A stretch of DNA of 64,000 bases from Candidatus Aquidulcis sp. (lineage in GTDB: Bacteria > Chloroflexota > Anaerolineae > UBA4142), in NCBI GenBank assembly GCA_020723345.1, contig DYJA01000006.1:62001-126000 (forward strand). The letters run 5' to 3'. The notes under the pieces were generated by a model. The model did not search any database, was not told where the DNA came from, and was given only the letters and a program-made list of their open reading frames with translations. A program made the position numbers and the translations under genes. Positions 38,953-47,275 of the stretch are shown one piece after another (position 1 is the stretch's first letter; each line of letters opens with the position of its first letter).

Positions 38953-40860
38953 ATGTCTATTTCCATCGGCGCGGCTGCCGCGGGCATGGGACCGGGCGGC
39001 GCAATTGAACGGTTTGGCGAACACCGCGCGGATCGCGCGTTCGATCTCTACATCGCGACGCGGCTGCTGGCGTACTTGCGTCCACACTGGCGACGGATGC
39101 TTGCCGCGCTCGCGCTCGTGCTCGTCTCGTCGGCGTTGACGCTGAGCGCGCCGTACCTCATCAAGATCGCGATTGATGAAAACATCGCGCGCGGCGACGC
39201 GGCGGGGCTGACGCAAGTCGCGCTACTGCTCGCGGGCGTTTTCGTCGGCACGTATCTGACGACTGCCGCGCTGCAATATTTGTTGTCCTGGGTCGGGCAG
39301 CAAGTTTTGGCGACGCTGCGCGCGCAACTCTTTCGCCATTTGCAACTCCTTCCGCTCGGCTATCACGACACGCACATCGTCGGCGTGACGATTTCGCGCG
39401 TCATCAACGACGTGTCGGTGATCAACGATTTGCTTTCGCAAGGCGTAGTCACGTTTGCGGGCGACGCGGTTGTGCTGATCGGCATTGTCGGCGTGATGCT
39501 TTCGATGAGTCCGCGGCTCGCGCTGATTACGTTTTGCGTTTTGCCGCTGATGATTTTGGCGACGTGGCTTTTTGCGCGCCAAGCCCAGGTCGCGTTTCGC
39601 CAAACGCGCGCGCGGATCGCCGCGGTCGTCGGCGATTTGGCGGAGAACATCAGCGGGATGCGCGTGATTCAAGCGTTCGCGCAAGAAGAAACGTCGCTGG
39701 AACATTTCGACGAAGTGAATCGCGCGAACCGCGACGCGCACGTCGCCGCGATGACACTGTCGTTCATCTTTCTGCCAACCGTCGAGTTCCTGGGAATTCT
39801 TGCGACCGGCATCGTGTTGTGGTTCGGCGGACTCGCGGTGATCGGCGATGAATTGACGCTCGGCGTCGTCGTCGCGTTTCTCGCGTACGTCACGCGTTTT
39901 TTTCAGCCGATTCAAGAACTGAGTCAACTCTACACGACGATGCAAGCCGCGATGGCGGGCGGCGAACGCGTTTTGGAATTGCTCGACACGCGACCTGACG
40001 TTTGCGACGCGTCGAACGCGCCGGAGATGCCGCCGATTGTCGGACGCGTCGAGTTGGCGCGCGTCTCGTTCGCGTATCGCAGTATTGAGCATCCGTCCAT
40101 TTCTGCCACAGAGGACACAGAGAACACAGAGGAAAAATCTTTCTCTGTGCCCTCTGTGTTCCCTGTGGCTCCAAATTACGTTCTGCGCGATGTGAACCTC
40201 GTCGTCGAACCCGGTCAAACCGTCGCGCTCGTCGGACCGACCGGCGCGGGCAAAACGTCGATCGCGAATCTCATCGCGCGTTTGTACGACGTGACCGCCG
40301 GCGCGGTGCTGATCGACGGCAACAACGTGCGCCAGGTCGCGCAACGATCGTTGCGCCGACAAACCGGCATCGTCCCGCAAGAGCCGTTCTTGTTCGCGGG
40401 TACGATTGCGGACAACATTCGCTTCGGTCATCTCGACGCGACGCCGCGCGAAATCGTAGACGCGGCGCGTTTGGCGAACGCGCACGAATTCATCGCCGCG
40501 CTGCCCGACGGCTATGCAACCGCGATTCAAGAGGGCGGCGTGAATTTGTCGGTGGGACAGCGCCAACTGATTTGCATCGCGCGCGCAGTGCTGGCGAATC
40601 CGCGCATCCTGATTCTCGACGAAGCGACCGCGAGCGTGGACACGCTGACCGAAATGTTGATTCAAGACGCGCTCGCGCGTTTGCTTGCGGGGCGGACTGC
40701 CATCGTGATCGCGCATCGCCTCAGCACGATCCGCAACGCGGATTTGATCTGCGTCGTGAATGACGGCTGCATCGTCGAGCGCGGGCGGCACGAAGAATTA
40801 CTCGCGCAAGGCGGTTTGTATCGGCAGTTGTACGAGCGGCAGTTTGTGGAGAGTCAATGA
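38953..40860 (+). CDS. ABC exporter, catalytic subunit (TMD-NBD half-transporter)
   Basis: A 635-residue half-transporter with a short N-terminal extension, six membrane helices and an NBD. Walker A GPTGAGKTS, catalytic Glu (ILDEATAS) and switch His (VIAHRLS) are intact, whereas the signature is LSVGQ (532-536) instead of LSGGQ. This complements the degenerate first subunit, so one ATP site is active and one is not. A 27-residue insertion between FAYRSIEH and YVLRDVNL (about residues 380-407) is encoded by an imperfect palindrome at 40105-40169. Confidence 0.94.
   Translation: MSISIGAAAAGMGPGGAIERFGEHRADRAFDLYIATRLLAYLRPHWRRMLAALALVLVSSALTLSAPYLIKIAIDENIARGDAAGLTQVALLLAGVFVGTYLTTAALQYLLSWVGQQVLATLRAQLFRHLQLLPLGYHDTHIVGVTISRVINDVSVINDLLSQGVVTFAGDAVVLIGIVGVMLSMSPRLALITFCVLPLMILATWLFARQAQVAFRQTRARIAAVVGDLAENISGMRVIQAFAQEETSLEHFDEVNRANRDAHVAAMTLSFIFLPTVEFLGILATGIVLWFGGLAVIGDELTLGVVVAFLAYVTRFFQPIQELSQLYTTMQAAMAGGERVLELLDTRPDVCDASNAPEMPPIVGRVELARVSFAYRSIEHPSISATEDTENTEEKSFSVPSVFPVAPNYVLRDVNLVVEPGQTVALVGPTGAGKTSIANLIARLYDVTAGAVLIDGNNVRQVAQRSLRRQTGIVPQEPFLFAGTIADNIRFGHLDATPREIVDAARLANAHEFIAALPDGYATAIQEGGVNLSVGQRQLICIARAVLANPRILILDEATASVDTLTEMLIQDALARLLAGRTAIVIAHRLSTIRNADLICVVNDGCIVERGRHEELLAQGGLYRQLYERQFVESQ
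40105..40169 (+). repeat. 9-nt word-repeat hairpin inserted in frame in the ABC ATPase gene
   Basis: Left arm CCACAGAGGACACAGAGAAC and onward, right arm TCTGTGCCCTCTGTGTTCCC and onward, with about 27 of 31 positions pairing. It encodes SATEDTENTEEKSFSVPSVF, residues absent from related NBDs. The insertion is a multiple of three and sits directly after the A-loop Tyr, a surface position. Confidence 0.85.
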
Positions 40861-40900
40861 GCCAATGAGCCAAAGTTGGTTTGGCATATTTGACGCGCGG

Positions 40901-40929
40901 TTGTCAAATCACCTAACCCAGGATATAAT
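40901..40929 (+). promoter_or_regulatory. Promoter of the secretion-like operon
   Basis: TTGTCA (40901-40906), a 17-bp spacer and TATAAT (40924-40929). The leader contains three GGCGGTC 7-base words (40948-40970) and an AAGGAG site before ATG 40989. Confidence 0.8.
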
Positions 40930-40988
40930 CACCCACGGCAAAATTCGCGGCGGTCGGCGGTCGGCGGTCGCGTTTGCAAGGAGCAACT

Positions 40989-41306
40989 ATGGGCGGTCTC
41001 CTCCAGAAAATTCTCGAAGGCAACTTTACATCGCCGCTGACGTTCGTCTTTATCATTTTTACGCTGCTCGCGTTTTATTTTCTCGTGCGGCTCGCGTGGA
41101 TTTTCTTTGTGCGCGGCGACGAGTTCGCGGAAAGCGCGGAAGGCAGGCGTCAGACGAAAAACACGGTGCGCCTGCTGGTCATTTGCATTTTCATCGCGCT
41201 CTTCAGCGGCTTTGTGTTTGAGTTCGTCCGCATTGGACGCGACGCGGTCGCCGCGAGCGCGCCCAACGCGGCGCGAGGATTTTTCGATTGGCTGTTGGGC
41301 AAGTAG
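40989..41306 (+). CDS. Small two-helix membrane protein of the secretion-like operon
   Basis: A 105-residue protein with two hydrophobic segments (about 17-37 and 56-78) and short charged ends. Size and topology resemble VirB2/VirB3-type small subunits of type IV secretion systems, but no specific signature is seen. AAGGAG precedes the ATG. Its TAG stop lies at the edge of a perfect palindrome that also encodes part of the next gene's N-terminus. Confidence 0.6.
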   Translation: MGGLLQKILEGNFTSPLTFVFIIFTLLAFYFLVRLAWIFFVRGDEFAESAEGRRQTKNTVRLLVICIFIALFSGFVFEFVRIGRDAVAASAPNAARGFFDWLLGK

Positions 41307-42394
41307 GACAAATTTGCAAATTTGTCCGACAAGCGAAATACAAAATCATCGCGTTTTCGTTCGTCGCGCTCGTCGCGCTCAGCATCGCCACGCCCATCGC
41401 GCACGCGCAAGGACCGACACCGCCGACCAGCGCCGATAAATTTGTCACGATTGCGCAACTCATCCTCGACACCCTGCAAGGCAGAACGACGCTGGGCGCG
41501 GACGCGCTGTTCGAGCAGGCAAAACAAGCCGCGACGAATCTGCTCGGCGCGCCGAACGCCGATTTATTTTTCCTCGATTTCGGCAACCCGAATCTGCCGC
41601 TCAATCAATTCGCGGCGACGGTCGCGCGCAACTTGCTGTTGCTCACGCCGCTGTACGCGCTGGGCTATCTCGCTTTGCTCGTGTACGGCGTGTGGAAAGA
41701 ACGCCCGATTCCGAATCCGATTTTGTACGCTGCGCTCGTCGCCGGCGTCATGTTTTTTCTCGCCGCGTTCGCGTTCATCACGCAAGGAATGAGCGAACTG
41801 GGTCGCGCGATGGCGACGGCGGTCGGCGGCGCGGGCAGCGCGATGTTTGCGCGCGCGACCTTGCTCGACACGATCATTCGTATCCTCGTCGCGCTGCAAC
41901 GCAACGGCGGCATCCTTTCAATTTTCGCGCTGCTGATCGCGATGGTCGAAATGATTATCATTCTGATTCAACTCGCGTATCGCGGCATCACGCTCGCGAT
42001 CTGGCGATTGATCGGCGTGTTGCTGATTCCGCTTTCCGTTTTGCTCGAAGGCGCGACGCCGAAGACGGCGGGCAAGGTGCTGTCGGGATTTTTTGAAGCG
42101 TGGCTCGACATAGTTGGCAAGATCACGCTGCTCCTCATCGTCCTTGCGATTGCGAGCGCGGACGCGTTCGCGCAGCAAATCTGGCTAGTTCTGCCGGCGG
42201 GCTTGCTCGTCGTCATTTTCTCATGGGCGTTCTTCGGCTTGTTCTTCAAGTTGATTCGCGATTCCGTCGCGCGCGCGTGGGCGAATCTCGCGCCCGCAAG
42301 TGAGACCGAATCATCCGCACAAATTTCGGCGGCGGCGGAAGCGGCGCGCGCAAAAGAGATTGACGCCGAACGAAGAAAGATGTTGGAGGAATAG
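41288..42394 (+). CDS. VirB6/TrbL-like polytopic membrane protein
   Basis: A 368-residue protein with an N-terminal signal-like helix ending AHAQG, five or so further membrane helices (about 105-125, 135-160, 190-230, 240-260, 270-305) and a charged cytoplasmic tail. The layout matches VirB6/TrbL channel components of type IV secretion systems. The only start is TTG 41288 (GAGG upstream), inside the previous gene. The first 20 residues are encoded across the palindrome 41306-41327 (VGQICKFVRQ), so the start region looks remodelled by that repeat. Confidence 0.65.
   Translation: MAVGQVGQICKFVRQAKYKIIAFSFVALVALSIATPIAHAQGPTPPTSADKFVTIAQLILDTLQGRTTLGADALFEQAKQAATNLLGAPNADLFFLDFGNPNLPLNQFAATVARNLLLLTPLYALGYLALLVYGVWKERPIPNPILYAALVAGVMFFLAAFAFITQGMSELGRAMATAVGGAGSAMFARATLLDTIIRILVALQRNGGILSIFALLIAMVEMIIILIQLAYRGITLAIWRLIGVLLIPLSVLLEGATPKTAGKVLSGFFEAWLDIVGKITLLLIVLAIASADAFAQQIWLVLPAGLLVVIFSWAFFGLFFKLIRDSVARAWANLAPASETESSAQISAAAEAARAKEIDAERRKMLEE
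41306..41327 (+). repeat. Perfect palindrome overlapping a stop codon and a coding N-terminus
   Basis: GGACAAATTTG and CAAATTTGTCC form a 22-base perfect palindrome. The G of the upstream TAG stop is its first base, and the downstream frame reads through it. Confidence 0.85.
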
Positions 42395-42397
42395 TTC

Positions 42398-43405
42398 GTG
42401 GAAAAAACACGCGCGCCGCGAAATAGAACCGTGACACTCTCTGCAAAAGAAATGGGCTTGTACGAAAAGCATTTGGTAAAACTATCGGACTCCACACAAC
42501 TGCAAGGCATCGAAAACAGAACGATCAACCAGGATTTGTTCGAGATTCTGGACTGGTTGCCAACCGCGTTCGTCGACCTCCTATTTATTGATCCACCATA
42601 CAATCTGACCAAGTCTTTTAACGGAACTGAGTTCAAGGCACGTTCTCTCGACGAATATCACCAATGGTTTGCGGAGTGGTTTCCTAAATTATTGCCGACC
42701 CTCAAGCCAACGGCGTCCGTTTACGTTTGTGGCGATTGGCGGTCTTCGACGGCGATTCATCAAGTAATGGCAAAGCATCTCATCGTCCAGAATCGAATTA
42801 CTTGGGAACGCGAAAAAGGGCGCGGCGCAAAAACAAATTGGAAAAATTGCAGCGAAGATATTTGGTTCGGCACCATTTCAGAAGATTACTTTTTCGACGT
42901 GGACGCGGTAAAACTCAAACGGCGCGTGATTGCTCCGTACACCGATTCGGAGGGCAATCCGAAAGATTGGGAAAAGAATGAAATCGGAAATCACCGCCTA
43001 ACGCATCCATCAAATGTCTGGACGGATCTGACCGTGCCGTTCTGGTCAATGCCAGAAAATACGGATCACCCGACTCAAAAACCCGAGAAACTCTTGGCGA
43101 AAATAATCCTCGCTAGTTCTCGTCCCAACGATCTTGTCTTCGACCCATTCCTGGGTTCGGGAACGACCTCTGTAGTTGCCAAAAAATTTGGGAGAAGATT
43201 TGTCGGCGTTGAGATCGACACAACGTATTGCTGTCTTGCCGAGAAACGCCTGGCAATGGCTGACCGCGACAAAACCATTCAGGGTTACGCTGACGGCATC
43301 TTCTGGGAACGCAATACACTTCAGGATTACAAACGGAGCAGCGACAGGACTGCGACGAACGCAATGCCGCTGTTCGATAGAATCGTTGCGGAGAGGAAAC
43401 GATGA
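42398..43405 (+). CDS. Adenine-specific DNA methyltransferase, beta class
   Basis: A 335-residue SAM-dependent N6-adenine methyltransferase (N6_N4_Mtase fold). The catalytic DPPY is at 65-68 and the SAM motif DPFLGSGTTS comes near 250, the beta-class order. RITWEREKGRGAK and HPTQKPEKLLAK are typical of type II enzymes. The GTG start has TTGGAGGAA upstream and follows the VirB6-like gene by 3 bases. The endonuclease start overlaps its end by 4 bases. Confidence 0.9.
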   Translation: MEKTRAPRNRTVTLSAKEMGLYEKHLVKLSDSTQLQGIENRTINQDLFEILDWLPTAFVDLLFIDPPYNLTKSFNGTEFKARSLDEYHQWFAEWFPKLLPTLKPTASVYVCGDWRSSTAIHQVMAKHLIVQNRITWEREKGRGAKTNWKNCSEDIWFGTISEDYFFDVDAVKLKRRVIAPYTDSEGNPKDWEKNEIGNHRLTHPSNVWTDLTVPFWSMPENTDHPTQKPEKLLAKIILASSRPNDLVFDPFLGSGTTSVVAKKFGRRFVGVEIDTTYCCLAEKRLAMADRDKTIQGYADGIFWERNTLQDYKRSSDRTATNAMPLFDRIVAERKR

Positions 43406-44067
43406 TCCCGAGTCGAATCTTTCGCACACTACAGCACAAGCGAATCGAAAAAGCGATTGTCGCGTTGCTTAATTCCCGACCCGACCCTTTATCGGCGCGT
43501 ACGGTTTTGAGCACCCGCGCGATAGGCGATGCGATCCAGACGATTCTATCGGAGAAATTTCAATCCCTGTTGGGCGGTTCGATTGCCGAGTATTCGTCCA
43601 CATTCGCGCGGCGCGCAATGGCGGATCTGGCGTTCACCGACCGCGACGGTTTCTATTACGTCGTTGACGTGAAGACGCATCACTTGGAAACGCACTTTAA
43701 CATGCCGAACTTTACTTCGGTTGAACGGCTCGTGCGATTCTACGAGGACGACAAGAATTATTTTGTCGTGCTGATGGTCAAGTACGTTATTCAGGGAACT
43801 CGCGTGGCTGTGAAGAAAGCGCATTTTGTTCCAATGGAGTTTCTTTCTTGGGATTGCTTGACGATTGGGGCATTGGGCTGGGGGCAAATTCAAATCGCAA
43901 ACGCCAATATCGTCAACCTCAACGAAGGTTACTCTCGAAGAAAATGGATGCTTGAACTATGCGATGTTATGCTTGAGTTCTACCCAAAAGAGATTGGAAA
44001 AATCCGCGAGCGATTAGATTATTTCAAACGCGTCAAGCGCCATTGGGAAACCAAGAGCGAAAGTTGA
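43402..44067 (+). CDS. PD-(D/E)XK type II restriction endonuclease
   Basis: A 221-residue nuclease paired with the preceding methyltransferase. The active site is Asp75 (MADLAF) followed 14 residues later by Asp89-Val-Lys91 (VVDVKTH), a spacing close to that of EcoRV and HincII. NFTSVERLVRFYEDD and YFVVLMVKY follow. The recognition site cannot be read from sequence. Its stop abuts the ATG of the VirB4-like gene, so the cassette is part of the secretion-like operon. Confidence 0.8.
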   Translation: MIPSRIFRTLQHKRIEKAIVALLNSRPDPLSARTVLSTRAIGDAIQTILSEKFQSLLGGSIAEYSSTFARRAMADLAFTDRDGFYYVVDVKTHHLETHFNMPNFTSVERLVRFYEDDKNYFVVLMVKYVIQGTRVAVKKAHFVPMEFLSWDCLTIGALGWGQIQIANANIVNLNEGYSRRKWMLELCDVMLEFYPKEIGKIRERLDYFKRVKRHWETKSES

Positions 44068-46533
44068 ATGGCTAAATCTCCCCGCCCCATCTTCCTCACC
44101 CGCCTCTGGGCGTTCCTAAATTATCGCACGACGCTGGGCTTGACCTGGCTCGAACTGCTGACCGCGAGCGGCGTCGGCTTGCTCCTCGTCTGGGTCGGCT
44201 TGCACGATTGGATCGGCTTGCCGATTTTCGGACCGCTCGCGCTGTACCTTTTCCTTGCGGGCTTTTACCGCGAACTGCAAATCCCGGTTGCGTGGTTGCG
44301 CGCGCTGTACTACGCGCTCTTCAAACCGCTCGACATCCAACCCGCGCCGCGCCGAAAAGTCTACGCGCTCGTAATTCTTCTCGCCGCGATTCTCATTGTC
44401 ATCGCGCTTGCTGCGCTCGACTGGCGCGTCGGCGCGCTCGGCGCGCTCGCGCTACTCGCCGCGCTCGTCGTCTTTTGGACAATTCACGACCGCGAAACGC
44501 GAGGCGGCAAACTGAATTTGCGCGCAGTCGCGTCGCGCGTGCCGATCCAAGCGATCCTCGACGACGGGCAAATCGTCCATCCCGATGGCACGCATGCGCG
44601 TGTTTCGATCATCACGCTCGCGCGCAGCGCGTACAAACCCGCGCTCCAAGCCGTTGACATCGCGCACACGCTCACGAAATTTCTCGCGTACCTCGCGCAA
44701 CGCGAAGAAGGCGGCTTGCCAATCAAACTTTTCTGGCTGACCGATTACCACTTGGGTCAACTCGATTTGGCGGGACGCGACGATGTGGACGCGCAATATT
44801 TACAGGAACTCCGCGCGCTCGCGGAATCGGGCGCGCGCAAAGCGCGCGTCATCATCACCGGCATCGTGTACCCCACGCAAATCGAGACGCAAGTCCGCGA
44901 ATGGCTCGCGCAACTCGATTTCACGCTTGCGCCGCTCGGCGCGTTCGCGGTCGAGTCGCTCGCGCGGATGTTGTTCGGCGGTGAAAGTTTTCTCGGTCAG
45001 ATTCAGCAAGCGACGCTGAAACACGACGGCGATTTGCCGCGCGTCGCGTATCGCAATTTCATTCCAGAGCAAATGAGTTTCGGCGCGCAACTGCAAACGA
45101 ATCGCAACGTACTGAATGTCACGCGCGTCAACACGCCGTTTCCCGAGGCGCGCGACGCGCTGATGCGCGCGCTGCAAGCGGTGGATGGCATGTTGACGAT
45201 CACCCTGACTCCTCTGCCGCGCGGCACGTCGGCGACAGAATTGCGCGGACGATTGCTTGCCGCACGCGTCCCTGGTTTGGGTCGCGCGAAACAAGCGCGC
45301 ACGCTCCGCGAGACGCTGATGAAACTCGAAGACCGTCGCGCGCTCGAATATCTTTTCGACGCGCAGACGCACCTGATCACCTGGGGGCGCGACGAGCGCG
45401 ACGCGCAGAAAAACCAAAACTTGGCGAACGCGTATCTCACCGCGCTTGAACTCACGCCGCTAACGAATCGCGCGCTCGACTCGCTGGATGTGTGGCTGCC
45501 GGTGCTGTCCGTGCCGCGCCGCGCGAATCGTTTCACGCGCGCGATCGATTGGATCGCATTGCCGCCGCACGCGCTGAGTCAACGTCTACTGACGACCGAA
45601 GCGATCACGACGCTCGCGCAGGAAGAAGGGAGCGACGTTTTTCTCGCGGACGCGCGCGATCGCATTTTGCTTGGGCGGAGCGTGGACATCGGCAAAGAGG
45701 GTTTGCGGTACGTGGACTTTCGTTCGGACACGGGACCCGTTTTGCTCGTCAGCGATCAGGGCGGCGGCAAAACGTCGTCGCTGATCGTCTGGTTCATTTT
45801 GCGGTTGCAACTGCTCAAGTACAAAATCGTCGCCGTGAATTTGAAATACTCGATGCGGATGCAAGCCGCCATCGAAAAAAGCGGCGGCATCGTTTTGCAT
45901 CCACACGACGAACTCGGTTTGTTTGAGCGACAGACGCGCGACGCGCTATTTTCAAATCGCGCGGTGCTGTATCAACCTGTGAAAGGCACGCGCCCGTTTG
46001 CGATTGCGGACGATCCGTGCTTGCGCGCGTTCGCGAAAGTATTTTACGAAGAGTGGCTGCCGCGTCGCGACACGCCCGCCGCGCTCGTCGTCGACGAGAT
46101 TCATCGCCTGATGCCGAAGGACGCGCCGCTCTCCGCGAACGCGGCGGAAACCGCGACGTTGATCGCGGAAGCGTTCAAGGATTGGGCGGAGCGCAAACTC
46201 GTCATCGCGGCAGCGACGCAAACAGTGCGCGATTTGTTGGGGAGCAATCTGGGAATCGCGCTGCAAAAATTTCGCGCCGTCGCGTACTTTCAAGTCGGTC
46301 CTGAAGACCGCGCGATGTTGATCGAAAAGGGGTACACGCCCGCGCTCATCGACGAAATCATCGGTGCGCGGCGACGCCCGCGTGGTTTTTGCGTGCTCGT
46401 GATGCCTGACGGTTTTTACACGACGATCAAGATTTTGGTGACCCAGGATGAGAAAGAAATCATTCAGCGGCTCGACGTGGAGGAAACCTCGGACACCACG
46501 CCGCAGCTAGTTTTCGATCAGAGGGGCGCGTGA
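44068..46533 (+). CDS. VirB4/TraC-like ATPase with N-terminal membrane domain
   Basis: An 821-residue protein. The N-terminus has about four hydrophobic segments (15-70 and 95-145), like a PrgI module fused to VirB4. A linker domain (about 150-500) is unlike known families by eye. The RecA-like ATPase domain has Walker A DQGGGKTS (Lys568) and Walker B ALVVDEIHR (Asp676, Glu677), then ATQTVRDLLGSNLG and a FQVGPEDRA segment. It would energise a membrane machine with the VirB6-like protein. No relaxase or coupling protein is in view. Confidence 0.7.
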   Translation: MAKSPRPIFLTRLWAFLNYRTTLGLTWLELLTASGVGLLLVWVGLHDWIGLPIFGPLALYLFLAGFYRELQIPVAWLRALYYALFKPLDIQPAPRRKVYALVILLAAILIVIALAALDWRVGALGALALLAALVVFWTIHDRETRGGKLNLRAVASRVPIQAILDDGQIVHPDGTHARVSIITLARSAYKPALQAVDIAHTLTKFLAYLAQREEGGLPIKLFWLTDYHLGQLDLAGRDDVDAQYLQELRALAESGARKARVIITGIVYPTQIETQVREWLAQLDFTLAPLGAFAVESLARMLFGGESFLGQIQQATLKHDGDLPRVAYRNFIPEQMSFGAQLQTNRNVLNVTRVNTPFPEARDALMRALQAVDGMLTITLTPLPRGTSATELRGRLLAARVPGLGRAKQARTLRETLMKLEDRRALEYLFDAQTHLITWGRDERDAQKNQNLANAYLTALELTPLTNRALDSLDVWLPVLSVPRRANRFTRAIDWIALPPHALSQRLLTTEAITTLAQEEGSDVFLADARDRILLGRSVDIGKEGLRYVDFRSDTGPVLLVSDQGGGKTSSLIVWFILRLQLLKYKIVAVNLKYSMRMQAAIEKSGGIVLHPHDELGLFERQTRDALFSNRAVLYQPVKGTRPFAIADDPCLRAFAKVFYEEWLPRRDTPAALVVDEIHRLMPKDAPLSANAAETATLIAEAFKDWAERKLVIAAATQTVRDLLGSNLGIALQKFRAVAYFQVGPEDRAMLIEKGYTPALIDEIIGARRRPRGFCVLVMPDGFYTTIKILVTQDEKEIIQRLDVEETSDTTPQLVFDQRGA

Positions 46534-47213
46534 GAACTCGAAAGGATTTTTTCGCGGTTTTCGTACTTTTCGCGGTTTTCGCGCTCACGTGTCCGTTGCT
46601 CGGTTCATTGCTTGGCGGCACAACGCCCGCGACGATTGGCGCGTTCGTCGCGCCTGCGACACTAACGCTCACTCCAACCGCAACACCATCGGCAACTTCA
46701 ACCGTTACGCGCACGCCGACAGTTACGCCGACACTTGCGCCAACCGAAACGCCGACGATCACGCCGCAGCCGCGCGTCTATCTTTTACCATTGCGCCGCG
46801 TCTTTTCCGTTGGGCAAGCGCAGCCGCAAACTGACGCGCCGTTTCTGTTGTACGAAACCGGGAGCGATCAGTTTCAATTGATCGGTCAGCAGGGGACGAA
46901 TGTTCGCTTGCAAACGCTCGATGGACGAATGAATTTTTGGACGGCGCGTGAAAACATTTCGACGATTCCGCCTGTCGCGCCGGAGTACGATTACAGCGCG
47001 CGCGGCAAAACCGCGCGGCTCGCGTCGTCAGGATTTGTGTGCCTGCGCAGCGAGATGCCCGCGCCGGTGTTCAGCATTTGCCAGCCGCAACCTGGCTTTT
47101 CGTCGGCGCGCGTGATCGCCAAGATTACCGCGGGGCATATCGTTTTCTATCTTGTCGAGATCAACGGCAAGAATTATTTCGCGCCGACTGAAGTCGTCGC
47201 GTCGATTTCGTAG
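46530..47213 (+). CDS. Exported protein with Thr/Pro stalk and SH3-like domain
   Basis: A 227-residue protein. An N-terminal hydrophobic segment (about 8-30) is a signal anchor. A Thr/Pro-rich stalk (about 40-80, mostly TPT repeats) carries two small beta modules (LLYETGSDQFQLIGQQGTNV and FSSARVIAKITAGHIVFYLV in part) of bacterial SH3-like appearance. GTG 46530 overlaps the VirB4-like stop (GTGA). It is the last gene of the operon and could be its surface-exposed part. Confidence 0.65.
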   Translation: MRTRKDFFAVFVLFAVFALTCPLLGSLLGGTTPATIGAFVAPATLTLTPTATPSATSTVTRTPTVTPTLAPTETPTITPQPRVYLLPLRRVFSVGQAQPQTDAPFLLYETGSDQFQLIGQQGTNVRLQTLDGRMNFWTARENISTIPPVAPEYDYSARGKTARLASSGFVCLRSEMPAPVFSICQPQPGFSSARVIAKITAGHIVFYLVEINGKNYFAPTEVVASIS

Positions 47214-47244
47214 AAACGGTACGACAGGCAACGGATAAAAGAAG

Positions 47245-47273
47245 AAACGGACGGGAAAGTTCCCCGTCCGTTT
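47245..47273. terminator. Bidirectional terminator
   Basis: An 11-bp stem (47245-47255 with 47263-47273), a 7-nt loop and flanking A and T runs. It lies between the secretion-like operon and the minus-strand ricT gene. Confidence 0.9.
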
Positions 47274-47275
47274 TT

